Of a stretch of 5,420 nucleotides of DNA, positions 1 through 5,420 are shown in pieces (the stretch's first letter is position 1; the number at the start of each line of letters is the position of its first letter). A model generated the notes under the pieces. The model made no database searches and was not told the DNA's origin. It saw nothing but the letters and a program-made list of their open reading frames with translations. Location of the stretch: the NCBI GenBank assembly GCA_023257035.1, contig JALRDI010000080.1, positions 1-5,420 on the forward strand. Reading direction: 5' to 3'. Both the position numbers and the translations under genes were made by a program. This DNA comes from Ilumatobacteraceae bacterium (GTDB taxonomy: Bacteria; Actinomycetota; Acidimicrobiia; Acidimicrobiales; Ilumatobacteraceae).

Positions 1-57
1 GTACTCGCGAAGAAAGTCTTGAGCGGACTCTGAGAGGTGATGCGGGTCGAGTGCCAT
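1..57 (-). CDS. N-terminus of a probable PPOX-class (FMN/F420-binding split-barrel) oxidoreductase, cut by the left edge
   Basis: Only the first 19 codons are in the window. They start at an ATG (complement of 55-57) and read MALDPHHLSESAQDFLREY, open to base 1. An N-terminus of the form 'xLDPHxLSxxAxxFLxEx', followed in the family by a 'HLATLTT..PDG.PHVVPV' strand, is typical of actinobacterial PPOX-class F420-dependent or FMN-dependent split-barrel proteins. That comparison is from memory and covers only the leading helix; the flavin-binding core is outside the window. The start lies 13 bp after the permease stop on the same strand, so it is probably the third gene of the ATPase-permease operon. 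A weak Shine-Dalgarno-like GGA (complement of 64-66) sits 6 bases before the ATG. The gene call is fairly safe because of spacing and an open frame; the family call is moderate. Confidence 0.55.
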   Translation of the reverse strand, partial: MALDPHHLSESAQDFLREY

Positions 58-70
58 GGGATGTCCGTTA

Positions 71-2614
71 CTACTGAGTTGAGATTGCTTCGAGAACGTC
101 AAGTCGTGCGGCTCGTCGCGCTGGGAACCACGCTGCAACTACTCCGAGCAGTCCGCCAACGATGACGTAGACGATCAGTTGCCCCCACGGGATACCGAGT
201 TTGCTGACGAACGAATCGGGAATCGCGATGACTGCCGCCCAGCCGAGAAGAAGTCCAAGGGCGACGCCCAAGAGAGCGCCGAAAAGACTGATGATCGCAG
301 CCTCCCAACGCACACTTGACTGGAGTTGTCGACGTGTCATACCCACGGCACGGAGAAGTCCGATTTCGCGGGTGCGTTCAAGCACCGCGAGCACCATCGT
401 GTTGACGATGCCGAAGAATGCGACAACGAGGCAGAGCACCAATAGGGCTGTGATCACTACCTGAAGTTGGGCGATCTGGCCTTCAGCCTCTTCTTGGAAT
501 TCGGTGTTGTCTTGCACACTCAGCTGCGGGAATGCCAAGGTCGCTTCCTCAACAGCCGCCCGCCCGACTTCTGGGTCAACGCCCTCTGTATAGGTGAGGC
601 CAGCGAATGTAATCGCATCGGTGATGCGGTGTTCACGCGTCAAGCCGCGATCAATGAGCCAATCGGCGCCAGCGATTGCTGCGTCGTCAAAAATTCCTCT
701 GACGCTGAGCGTCGTCACAAACCCGTCTTCAAACTCGACGTCGATCGAATCGCCAATCGCGATCTGTCGCTCCTGCGCGACAGAGTCAAGAACGGCGATG
801 CCGTCACGACCGATTTCGGCGGAGCCTTCGATAATTCCCATGTTGACGACGGAAGTCCCAGTTGATGAGTCGAAGCCGCTTGCTGTGAGTACTTCGTCGT
901 CAATGCGAATTGCTGTTGGTGAGAAGCCGGCCACTTGATCGACTTCTGGTAACTCAGCGAGTTGGTCAACGAGCAGGCCAGAGAATTCAAGACCTTGATT
1001 CGATTCGAAGATCCACAAGTCAGCTGAGATTGATTCGTTGAGGACTTCTTCGAAACTGTCGAGGATCGATCGGGTGAGAACAGCGACACCTGAGATGAGG
1101 GCGAGCCCAATCATGAGTGCGGTGACTGTCGAACTCGTGCGTTGCGGGTTGCGACTTGCGTTGCCACGAGCAATACGGCCGGTGACGCCACGAAGTGCTG
1201 CGACCGGTGTGCCAATGAAGCCTGCAACCGCGCCGGCGAACATGGCGGAGAGCATCGAAACGCCAATGAACGTGAGTGCACCTCCGACACCGATCATCGC
1301 GAGGGTCGCAGCAGTTCCGCCTGGGTTACCGAACATGCCGATCGCCATAAGGATGAGACCTGGCAGTAGTACTGCGCTGCCGAGTGCGATTCGAATGGTA
1401 AGCGGACGGGTCGTTTTACCGCCGGTGCGGAATGCTTCAAGCGGGGTGACACGAGAAGCCCGGAGAGCAGGAAGAATCGCAGATGCCAGGGTTACACCCA
1501 TTCCGACGACGATGACGACGATGATGGTTCGGGTTCGAATTTCGAGCGGTCCGTCCGGAAATTCTCCACCGGCTGACGAGAACAGTCGTTTCAATGCAGC
1601 AGCAACGCCAAGTCCACCGACGAGCCCGAGGCCTGATGCGGCAATTCCAATTGACCCCGCCTCGATGAACACCATTTGCATGATTTGTTTTCCACTTGCG
1701 CCAATCGACCGCATGAGCCCGAACATCCGAGTTCGCTGGCCGACGAGAGTCGCGAAGGTGTTGTTGATAATGAAGGTGCTGACGAAGAGAACGACCACCG
1801 CGAAACCAAGCAGCACATTTCCAAAAATGTTGATGAAGGTGCCGAAATCTTCTTTCTGTTCACCGATAACAACTTCACCTGTCACTGCCTCAAGGTCTGC
1901 CGGGAGTACTGCCGAGATTGCTGCGACGAGTTCGTCGGGGCTGACACCTACGGCAGCCGACACGACGACTGAGTCAATTTGGCCGGGAAGTCCGAGCACG
2001 CGCTGAGTGGTGGGAAGGTCGAACAGAATAAAGAACGCACCGCCAGTGCCACCTTCACCAAAGTCAATGGTTCCGCTGAGTGTGAAGACCTCTGGCTCTC
2101 CGGTTGGAAGGCTGATGGTGATGTCTTGGCCGACAACGAATCCACCGCGCTCCGCTTGAACAGGGTCGATGACCACTTGTTGGCCAACGGGAGGTTCCCC
2201 TTCGATGATTCTGAACGATGACACTGGGCTCGGGCCAGCCCACGAGCCGGTGAAGACCGGTGGACCGGTTGGTCGAACAACTTCGTCATTCGCATCGACG
2301 GTGTAGGCGCGCTCAAATGAGAAGAGTCCACCTTCGGTGTAGTTGGCTTCTGGAAGTTCGGCAATGGCGCTGACGATGGAGTCGTCGAATCGTGGTGTTT
2401 CCCCATTCGTCGAGTTCATGTCGTTGCTTGCGCCACGAACTTGGGCGTCAACTCCCGCGAACGCGTCTTCGGAAACCTGATCGAAGATCGAACGAAGACT
2501 GTCGGCAAGTACGAACGACCCCGAGACAAATGCAACGCCGAGTACGACCGAAATGAGGGTGAGGATGAGGCGTCCGAGATTGGCTCGAGCTCCTCTGAGA
2601 GCAAGTTTGATCAT
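71..2614 (-). CDS. ABC transporter permease, FtsX/MacB-like (type VII), duplicated-domain form
   Basis: An 847-residue inner-membrane permease that should pair with the ATPase encoded just upstream. By hydrophobicity I place about ten membrane segments: near residues 15-37, 262-286, 315-343, 362-385, 407-427, 434-462, 495-515, 716-742, 772-798 and 811-831. Two large extracytoplasmic domains lie at about 38-262 and 516-715, matching MacB periplasmic-core domains. Each half carries an FtsX-type module with the coupling-helix pattern RTRMFGLMRSIGAS (295-308) or RTREIGLLRAVGMT (747-760), and ends in a 'P-A-L/R-R-A-x-R-[VL]-x-P/V-LEA' tail (382-394, 831-843). The length and topology resemble YbbP-like permeases rather than the four-helix MacB or LolC/E. 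The ATG start gives a positively charged leader (MIKLALRGARANLGR) before the first helix, usual for the family. It follows the ATPase stop by 5 bp with only a weak ribosome site, suggesting translational coupling. No adaptor (MacA-like) gene is visible. Substrate unknown; peptide, lipid or lipoprotein-related roles are all possible. Confidence 0.93.
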   Translation of the reverse strand: MIKLALRGARANLGRLILTLISVVLGVAFVSGSFVLADSLRSIFDQVSEDAFAGVDAQVRGASNDMNSTNGETPRFDDSIVSAIAELPEANYTEGGLFSFERAYTVDANDEVVRPTGPPVFTGSWAGPSPVSSFRIIEGEPPVGQQVVIDPVQAERGGFVVGQDITISLPTGEPEVFTLSGTIDFGEGGTGGAFFILFDLPTTQRVLGLPGQIDSVVVSAAVGVSPDELVAAISAVLPADLEAVTGEVVIGEQKEDFGTFINIFGNVLLGFAVVVLFVSTFIINNTFATLVGQRTRMFGLMRSIGASGKQIMQMVFIEAGSIGIAASGLGLVGGLGVAAALKRLFSSAGGEFPDGPLEIRTRTIIVVIVVGMGVTLASAILPALRASRVTPLEAFRTGGKTTRPLTIRIALGSAVLLPGLILMAIGMFGNPGGTAATLAMIGVGGALTFIGVSMLSAMFAGAVAGFIGTPVAALRGVTGRIARGNASRNPQRTSSTVTALMIGLALISGVAVLTRSILDSFEEVLNESISADLWIFESNQGLEFSGLLVDQLAELPEVDQVAGFSPTAIRIDDEVLTASGFDSSTGTSVVNMGIIEGSAEIGRDGIAVLDSVAQERQIAIGDSIDVEFEDGFVTTLSVRGIFDDAAIAGADWLIDRGLTREHRITDAITFAGLTYTEGVDPEVGRAAVEEATLAFPQLSVQDNTEFQEEAEGQIAQLQVVITALLVLCLVVAFFGIVNTMVLAVLERTREIGLLRAVGMTRRQLQSSVRWEAAIISLFGALLGVALGLLLGWAAVIAIPDSFVSKLGIPWGQLIVYVIVGGLLGVVAAWFPARRAARLDVLEAISTQ

Positions 2615-2619
2615 CGGAT

Positions 2620-3363
2620 TCAGCTACCGATCGATTTCATGGTGTCGAGAATGCGATCGGCAGTCGGCTCCGCCATGTCGTGAACAATTTCGCCATCGTT
2701 GAGGAAGAGCACTCGGTCTGCGGTTGCAGCAGCGTTTGCGTCGTGGGTGACCATGACAATCGTCTGACCAAATTCATCAACTGCTCGTCGCATGAATGCG
2801 AGCACTTCGCTTCCCGAATTCGAATCGAGGTTGCCGGTTGGCTCGTCAGCAAAGATGATCGTCGGTCGGCTCGCAAGTGCCCGCGCAACGGCTACACGCT
2901 GTTGTTGGCCACCTGAAAGTTCGTTGGGTCGATGGGAGAGTCGGTCTCGAAGTCCGACAGTGTCGATGACTGTGTCGATCCATTCGCGATCACCGTTTCG
3001 CCCACCGAGTGAGAGCGGAAGGTTGATGTTCTCCTCTGCCGTTAGTGTCGGAACGAGGTTGAACGACTGGAAGATGAAGCCAACTTCGGATCGGCGCAGT
3101 TCGGTGAGTTTCTTGTCCTTCAAATCTGCGAGACGTGTCTCACCGATGAATGCATCGCCCGAGGTGAGGCGGTCGAGCCCTGCAATGCAGTGCATAAGGG
3201 TGGATTTTCCAGAACCGCTGGGCCCCATGATGGCGGTGAATTGGGCGCCTGCAAATTCGACATTGATGTCGTGCAGGGCAGTGACGGCCGCGTCTCCACT
3301 GCCATATGTCTTGGTGCCGTCCACGATGCGGGCAGCAGCAGTCAAGGTACCGGAAGCATTCAT
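2620..3363 (-). CDS. ABC transporter ATP-binding protein (MacB/LolD/YbbA-like)
   Basis: A cytoplasmic ATPase of 247 residues that powers the permease encoded 5 bp downstream. All nucleotide-binding motifs are intact: A-loop Tyr20, Walker A GPSGSGKST at 47-55, Q-loop Gln99 in the family-typical FIFQSFNLVPTLTAEEN, signature LSGGQQQR at 149-156, Walker B IIFADE at 169-174 with catalytic Glu174, D-loop NLDS at 178-181 and switch His207. This motif wording is characteristic of the MacB/LolD (type VII exporter) ATPase clade. I chose the ATG at the complement of 3361-3363, since the N-terminus MNASGTLTAAARIVDGTKTYG fits relatives and gives the usual length. An in-frame start reaching 3537 would overlap the first 93 bases of the divergent gene and add 58 residues with no family resemblance. 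No clear Shine-Dalgarno precedes the chosen ATG, so the exact start is less certain than the gene. It is probably first in an operon with the permease and the PPOX-like gene. Confidence 0.95.
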   Translation of the reverse strand: MNASGTLTAAARIVDGTKTYGSGDAAVTALHDINVEFAGAQFTAIMGPSGSGKSTLMHCIAGLDRLTSGDAFIGETRLADLKDKKLTELRRSEVGFIFQSFNLVPTLTAEENINLPLSLGGRNGDREWIDTVIDTVGLRDRLSHRPNELSGGQQQRVAVARALASRPTIIFADEPTGNLDSNSGSEVLAFMRRAVDEFGQTIVMVTHDANAAATADRVLFLNDGEIVHDMAEPTADRILDTMKSIGS

Positions 3364-3444
3364 GTCGTGAAGTCTGCCGTCGATATGGGTGTGATGCCAC
3401 TGGAGAGCAAATTCGGAACTCTTCTTGATCGTTAAGGTGGACGT
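3364..3444. promoter_or_regulatory. Divergent intergenic region, expected promoters for both operons
   Basis: These 81 bp separate the ATPase start (minus) from the PNPOx-like gene start (plus), so promoters for both should lie here or slightly inside the genes. On the minus strand TTGCTC (complement of 3405-3410) and CATATC (complement of 3382-3387) are spaced 17 bp apart. Each matches only 3 of 6 bases of the sigma-70-type consensus, so this is a weak candidate. I see no convincing plus-strand -10/-35 pair and no clear operator-like inverted repeat. The location is supported by gene orientation; the specific boxes are not established. Confidence 0.4.
3434..3440 (+). promoter_or_regulatory. 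Ribosome binding site of the PNPOx-like gene
   Basis: AAGGTGG differs by one base from the AAGGAGG Shine-Dalgarno consensus and ends 4 bases before the ATG at 3445. Its AAGG core is 7 bases from that ATG. It supports the chosen start and argues against a long N-terminal extension of the opposing ATPase gene, which would have to read through it. Confidence 0.65.
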
Positions 3445-3789
3445 ATGAGCATTGAGGTTCCCGTTAGCGATCTTCCCCGCACGGTCGAGCACTGCGGGTG
3501 GTGCTTTGTGGTGACGAGTGGCCAGTCGGGTGCGCATGTCTTGTCACTGTCTCCAACATGGTCTGATGCGGGAGAGGCGGTTTTCGCCTCCGCAAGTGGC
3601 CGCCTTAGTGCGAATGTTGCATCGTCAGGTGAACTGACAATGGTGTATCCGCCCTTTGCTGATGGGGAACTTGCGGGATACTCGCTCATCATTGACAGTT
3701 CGGCCGCGATGAATGATGCAGACGGCCGGCTGTATTGCACGCCGTTGCGTGCTGTGTGGCATCGTCCGGCTCCGCCAGTTCAAGGTTGA
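3445..3789 (+). CDS. Small pyridoxamine 5'-phosphate oxidase-like (split-barrel) protein
   Basis: A 114-residue cytoplasmic protein with no signal peptide or membrane segment. The pattern resembles short actinobacterial PNPOx-family proteins. It has an N-terminal helix and first strand (about 5-25, ending CFVVTSG) and a second strand with the PHxxxLxP-like stretch AHVLSLSPTW (30-39). A Gly-Arg-x-x-x-Asn segment (52-57) follows, where relatives place residues near the flavin phosphate. After it come TMVYPP (65-70), GYSLIIDSSA (78-87) and a C-terminal TPLRAVWHRPAP (99-110), the last two being very typical of this group. Members bind FMN, F420 or haem, or have lost catalysis, so no reaction can be assigned. 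At 114 residues it is at the short end, but both termini align with what I recall of the family. The start is set by a good ribosome site. It is followed 5 bp later by the phosphatase gene, probably co-transcribed. Confidence 0.75.
   Translation: MSIEVPVSDLPRTVEHCGWCFVVTSGQSGAHVLSLSPTWSDAGEAVFASASGRLSANVASSGELTMVYPPFADGELAGYSLIIDSSAAMNDADGRLYCTPLRAVWHRPAPPVQG
3782..3785 (+). promoter_or_regulatory. Ribosome binding site favouring the GTG start of the phosphatase
   Basis: AAGG lies 9 bases before the GTG at 3795, overlapping the last codons of the preceding gene. It favours GTG 3795 (or TTG 3786, where it would be too close) over the in-frame ATG at 3735, which sits 55 bases inside the upstream gene. 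Confidence 0.4.
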
Positions 3790-3794
3790 GAGCG

Positions 3795-4319
3795 GTGAGT
3801 TGGTTGACTGAACGTCAGCGCGATGGCGGCATCGATGAAGTCCGCATCGACGGAGTGACTGGTTCGATGTGGCTGTGTGGAAAGCATCGCATTGGCCCTG
3901 ATCCGGAGGGAGTGGTTGCCTCAGTTGATGCCTCGTTGGTGGTGTGTCTTACCGAGGCTCACGAACTTGAAGGTCGATACCCAAGCTATGTCAATTGGCT
4001 GCGGAACGATCCTCGGGCTCGTTGGTTCCCTATTCCTGATCTGAGCGTCCCCGATAGTGATGACTGGACTGCATTCATTTCTGGGCTGTTGAACGAGTTG
4101 CAACGTGGGTCGAACATCGTCGTTCATTGCGCTGCCGGAATTGGGCGCGCTGGCACTACTGCATGTTCGGTGTTACTGGCGGCAGGTATGTCTCTCGATG
4201 CTGCTGAGCGTCGAGTTGCTGAATCTCGCATGGGTGCTGGACCGCAATCGCGTGATCAAGCGGCGTTTATTCGCGAATGGGCAGCGTCATCGCCAATCGT
4301 GCCTCGGGTCGATCAGTAG
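3795..4319 (+). CDS. Dual-specificity/tyrosine-type protein phosphatase (cysteine-based, CX5R)
   Basis: A predicted cytoplasmic phosphatase of 174 residues using a cysteinyl-phosphate intermediate. The P-loop is VHCAAGIGRAGT (110-121), with nucleophile Cys112 and phosphate-binding Arg118. About 30 residues earlier, FPIPDLSVPD (78-87) supplies Asp82, the likely general acid, in the 'PIPD..xP' context common in compact dual-specificity enzymes. After the P-loop, AGMSLDAAERRVAESR (129-144) and QSRDQAAFIREW (151-162) match the usual helices, with Gln residues placed like the Q-loop glutamines. The compact length fits a single-domain DSP. I chose GTG at 3795, 5 bp after the previous stop, because the ATG at 3735 adds 20 residues of no family character that overlap the upstream gene. 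One oddity is Ala119, where Ser or Thr normally follows the Arg. Substrate (protein, phosphoinositide or other) cannot be told. Family call is strong, start moderate. Confidence 0.88.
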   Translation: MSWLTERQRDGGIDEVRIDGVTGSMWLCGKHRIGPDPEGVVASVDASLVVCLTEAHELEGRYPSYVNWLRNDPRARWFPIPDLSVPDSDDWTAFISGLLNELQRGSNIVVHCAAGIGRAGTTACSVLLAAGMSLDAAERRVAESRMGAGPQSRDQAAFIREWAASSPIVPRVDQ

Positions 4320-4334
4320 CCGTCCGTCGACCGA

Positions 4335-4366
4335 GATGACTAGAGGTATTGATGACTAGAGGTTGT
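4335..4366. repeat. Imperfect 16-bp tandem duplication at the convergent gene ends
   Basis: GATGACTAGAGGT occurs at 4335-4347 and again at 4351-4363. The 16-bp units (4335-4350 and 4351-4366) match at 14 of 16 positions. The right copy contains the stop codon of the serine hydrolase gene (complement of 4356-4358); the left copy lies in the 36-bp gap after the phosphatase. Because 16 is not a multiple of 3, the second TAG on the minus strand is out of frame with the hydrolase. Most simply this is a small replication-slippage duplication. GTCGAC occurs on both sides (4326-4331 and 4365-4370) and could pair as a 6-bp stem, but no T-tract follows, so I do not call a terminator. Confidence 0.8.
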
Positions 4367-5420
4367 CGACCATGATCTCGGCGATCGCGATCGCAAGTGA
4401 CTCGATATCGGGCGTGATCGGAATGAGATTTGCTGACACAGCAATGGTCAGATCAAGTTCGGGTACATATGCGGCATGCGATCGGAAACCGGGCACGCCA
4501 CCGCCGTGGGAATAGGTCTCGTAACCGTTGAACTCGCCTACAGAAATTCCGAGTCCGTAGTTGGAGTACTCAGATGGTGTGACGAATTTGGTGAACATCT
4601 CGTCGCCGAGTGCTCCGGTGAATTCACTTCTGAATACCCGGGCAAGATCTTCGGCTTGTGCTTCGATGCCACCTCCGGTCCATCCAGCAGATCGAAGGAC
4701 TTCTTGTGGAATTGCACTGATGTTGTAGAACGCTCCGACGGTGGCCTCAGCGGTGTAGGCCGCAAATCCTGGGACAAAGTCGAGCGCGGTTTTTAGTTCG
4801 CCTCGAACGTAACCCGAGACAGTTTCTTCTGGCGGTGATTCCTGAGGTGCGAGGTACACCTCGGTAGCTCCTGCGGGGTCAAATAGGCGGGTGCGCAATT
4901 CGACATGAGCTGGGTTGCCGGTCACCGCTTCGATCACCAAGCCAGCAACGATGTGTCCCACTGTGTTGTACTCATATTGCGTTCCCGGTTCATATTTCGG
5001 GCCACGTTCGACCGCCCAAGCAATGATTTCTTCTGGTTCGAATGGTGTCTCGAGCCGTGTGCTCGCAAGCCCATAGAAGCTGAGGTCGAATGCAAACTCT
5101 GCGAACCCGTCGGTGTGCTGGAGGATCTGTCTGATGGTGACGACATCGCCGTAGTCGACGCCATCGAGTTCGTAACCAGCCGCCCAGCCCGAGCCGAGGT
5201 ATGTCGAGACAGGAGCATCGAGGTCGACGAGCCCTTCTTCGACGAGTTGCAGCACGACAACGGATGTCATTGTTTTAGTGATCGAGCCCCAACGGAAGTA
5301 GTCCGAGGTGCTGACGTTCGAGTCCCCTCGAGCCTCACGAAGTCCTCGAGCGAGGTTGATGGCTTCAACATCGCCGTTGGGTGTTGGCCGAAGCACCGAG
5401 ATGGTGACGCCGGGCGTTAA
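4356..5420 (-). CDS. Serine hydrolase of the beta-lactamase/class C family (peptidase S12-like), 5' end beyond the window
   Basis: 354 codons plus stop are visible, with the frame open to the right edge. Numbering from the first visible codon, the protein starts LTPGVTISV, the conserved 'PGxxxxV' strand near the N-terminus of this family. The active site follows: SITK (46-49) with nucleophile Ser46 and Lys49, then the HTDGF motif at about 102-106 (family HTSGL), YNT at 151-153 (family Tyr-x-Asn), and HGG at 305-307 in YSHGGGVPGFRSHA (third motif). A GTG at 5394-5396 could be taken as a start, but that would discard the conserved strand, so the true start lies outside. Whether there is a signal peptide or lipobox cannot be seen. 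Relatives include D-Ala-D-Ala carboxypeptidases, esterases, D-aminopeptidases and class C beta-lactamases, so a drug-resistance role should not be assumed. It converges with the phosphatase gene across 36 bp and belongs to a separate transcription unit. Confidence 0.93.
   Translation of the reverse strand, partial: LTPGVTISVLRPTPNGDVEAINLARGLREARGDSNVSTSDYFRWGSITKTMTSVVVLQLVEEGLVDLDAPVSTYLGSGWAAGYELDGVDYGDVVTIRQILQHTDGFAEFAFDLSFYGLASTRLETPFEPEEIIAWAVERGPKYEPGTQYEYNTVGHIVAGLVIEAVTGNPAHVELRTRLFDPAGATEVYLAPQESPPEETVSGYVRGELKTALDFVPGFAAYTAEATVGAFYNISAIPQEVLRSAGWTGGGIEAQAEDLARVFRSEFTGALGDEMFTKFVTPSEYSNYGLGISVGEFNGYETYSHGGGVPGFRSHAAYVPELDLTIAVSANLIPITPDIESLAIAIAEIMVDNL

Noticed and set aside
1038..2006. 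Long open frame (322 codons) on the plus strand opposite the permease gene
   Set aside because: Its translation is Arg/Ser/Thr/Pro-rich with no recognisable domain, and it lies wholly antisense to a well-supported permease. It is a by-product of the codon pattern on the other strand.
3364..3537. 58-residue N-terminal extension of the ATPase
   Set aside because: It overlaps the ribosome site and first 93 bases of the divergent gene, has no family resemblance, and the ATG at 3363 already gives a normal-length ATPase.
3735..3794. Upstream ATG start for the phosphatase
   Set aside because: It would overlap the preceding gene by 55 bases and add residues unlike the family; the GTG at 3795 has AAGG at a suitable distance and an operon-typical 5-bp gap.
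4320..4355. Possible bidirectional terminator between the convergent genes
   Set aside because: Only a 6-bp GTCGAC stem could form around a loop of more than 30 bases, and neither strand has a following T-tract.
4381..4394. 14-bp perfect palindrome GCGATCGCGATCGC, resembling two overlapping HIP1 (GCGATCGC) sites
   Set aside because: It lies inside the hydrolase coding region and encodes alternating Ala-Ile codons. It has no loop to form a hairpin, and HIP1 abundance is a cyanobacterial feature with no other support here.
4356..5420. Calling the serine hydrolase an antibiotic-resistance beta-lactamase
   Set aside because: The family is mostly esterases and peptidases, the second motif departs from Tyr-x-Asn, and no resistance context is present.

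Overview
The window looks like an ordinary, gene-dense stretch of an actinobacterial chromosome. GC is moderate (roughly mid-50s percent by eye). The clues to lineage are an actinobacterial-style MacB/YbbAP-like exporter pair, two probable PNPOx/PPOX split-barrel (FMN or F420 type) proteins, GTG start use and very tight gene spacing. No rRNA, tRNA, CRISPR array, IS element or phage gene was recognised. Placement below phylum, for example in an Acidimicrobiia-like lineage, would be a guess.

Layout. Positions 1-57 (minus) hold the first 19 codons of a gene that runs off the left edge, probably a PPOX-family oxidoreductase. Positions 71-2614 (minus) encode an 847-residue type VII (FtsX/MacB-like) ABC permease, and 2620-3363 (minus) encode its 247-residue ATPase. 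These three minus-strand genes are separated by only 13 and 5 bp and read as one operon in the order ATPase, permease, PPOX protein. An 81-bp divergent intergenic region (3364-3444) separates them from a plus-strand pair: a 114-residue PNPOx-like split-barrel protein (3445-3789) and, 5 bp on, a dual-specificity-type protein phosphatase (3795-4319). The phosphatase converges on a minus-strand serine hydrolase of the beta-lactamase/class C family (4356-5420). That gene's start lies beyond the right edge. The 36-bp convergent gap contains an imperfect 16-bp tandem duplication that also covers the hydrolase stop codon.

How the genes work together. The ATPase and permease form one membrane complex. 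With no MacA-like adaptor visible, an inner-membrane mechanotransmission or lipid/lipoprotein-type role is possible, but the substrate cannot be read from sequence. The PNPOx-like protein and phosphatase are likely co-transcribed, with no obvious shared pathway. The serine hydrolase is an independent unit.

I found no convincing new multi-gene system. The observations most worth checking are residue-level: the phosphatase P-loop has Ala where Ser/Thr normally follows the catalytic Arg, and the hydrolase has Tyr-Asn-Thr in place of the usual Tyr-x-Asn. Both terminal genes are truncated by the window and easily mis-annotated.
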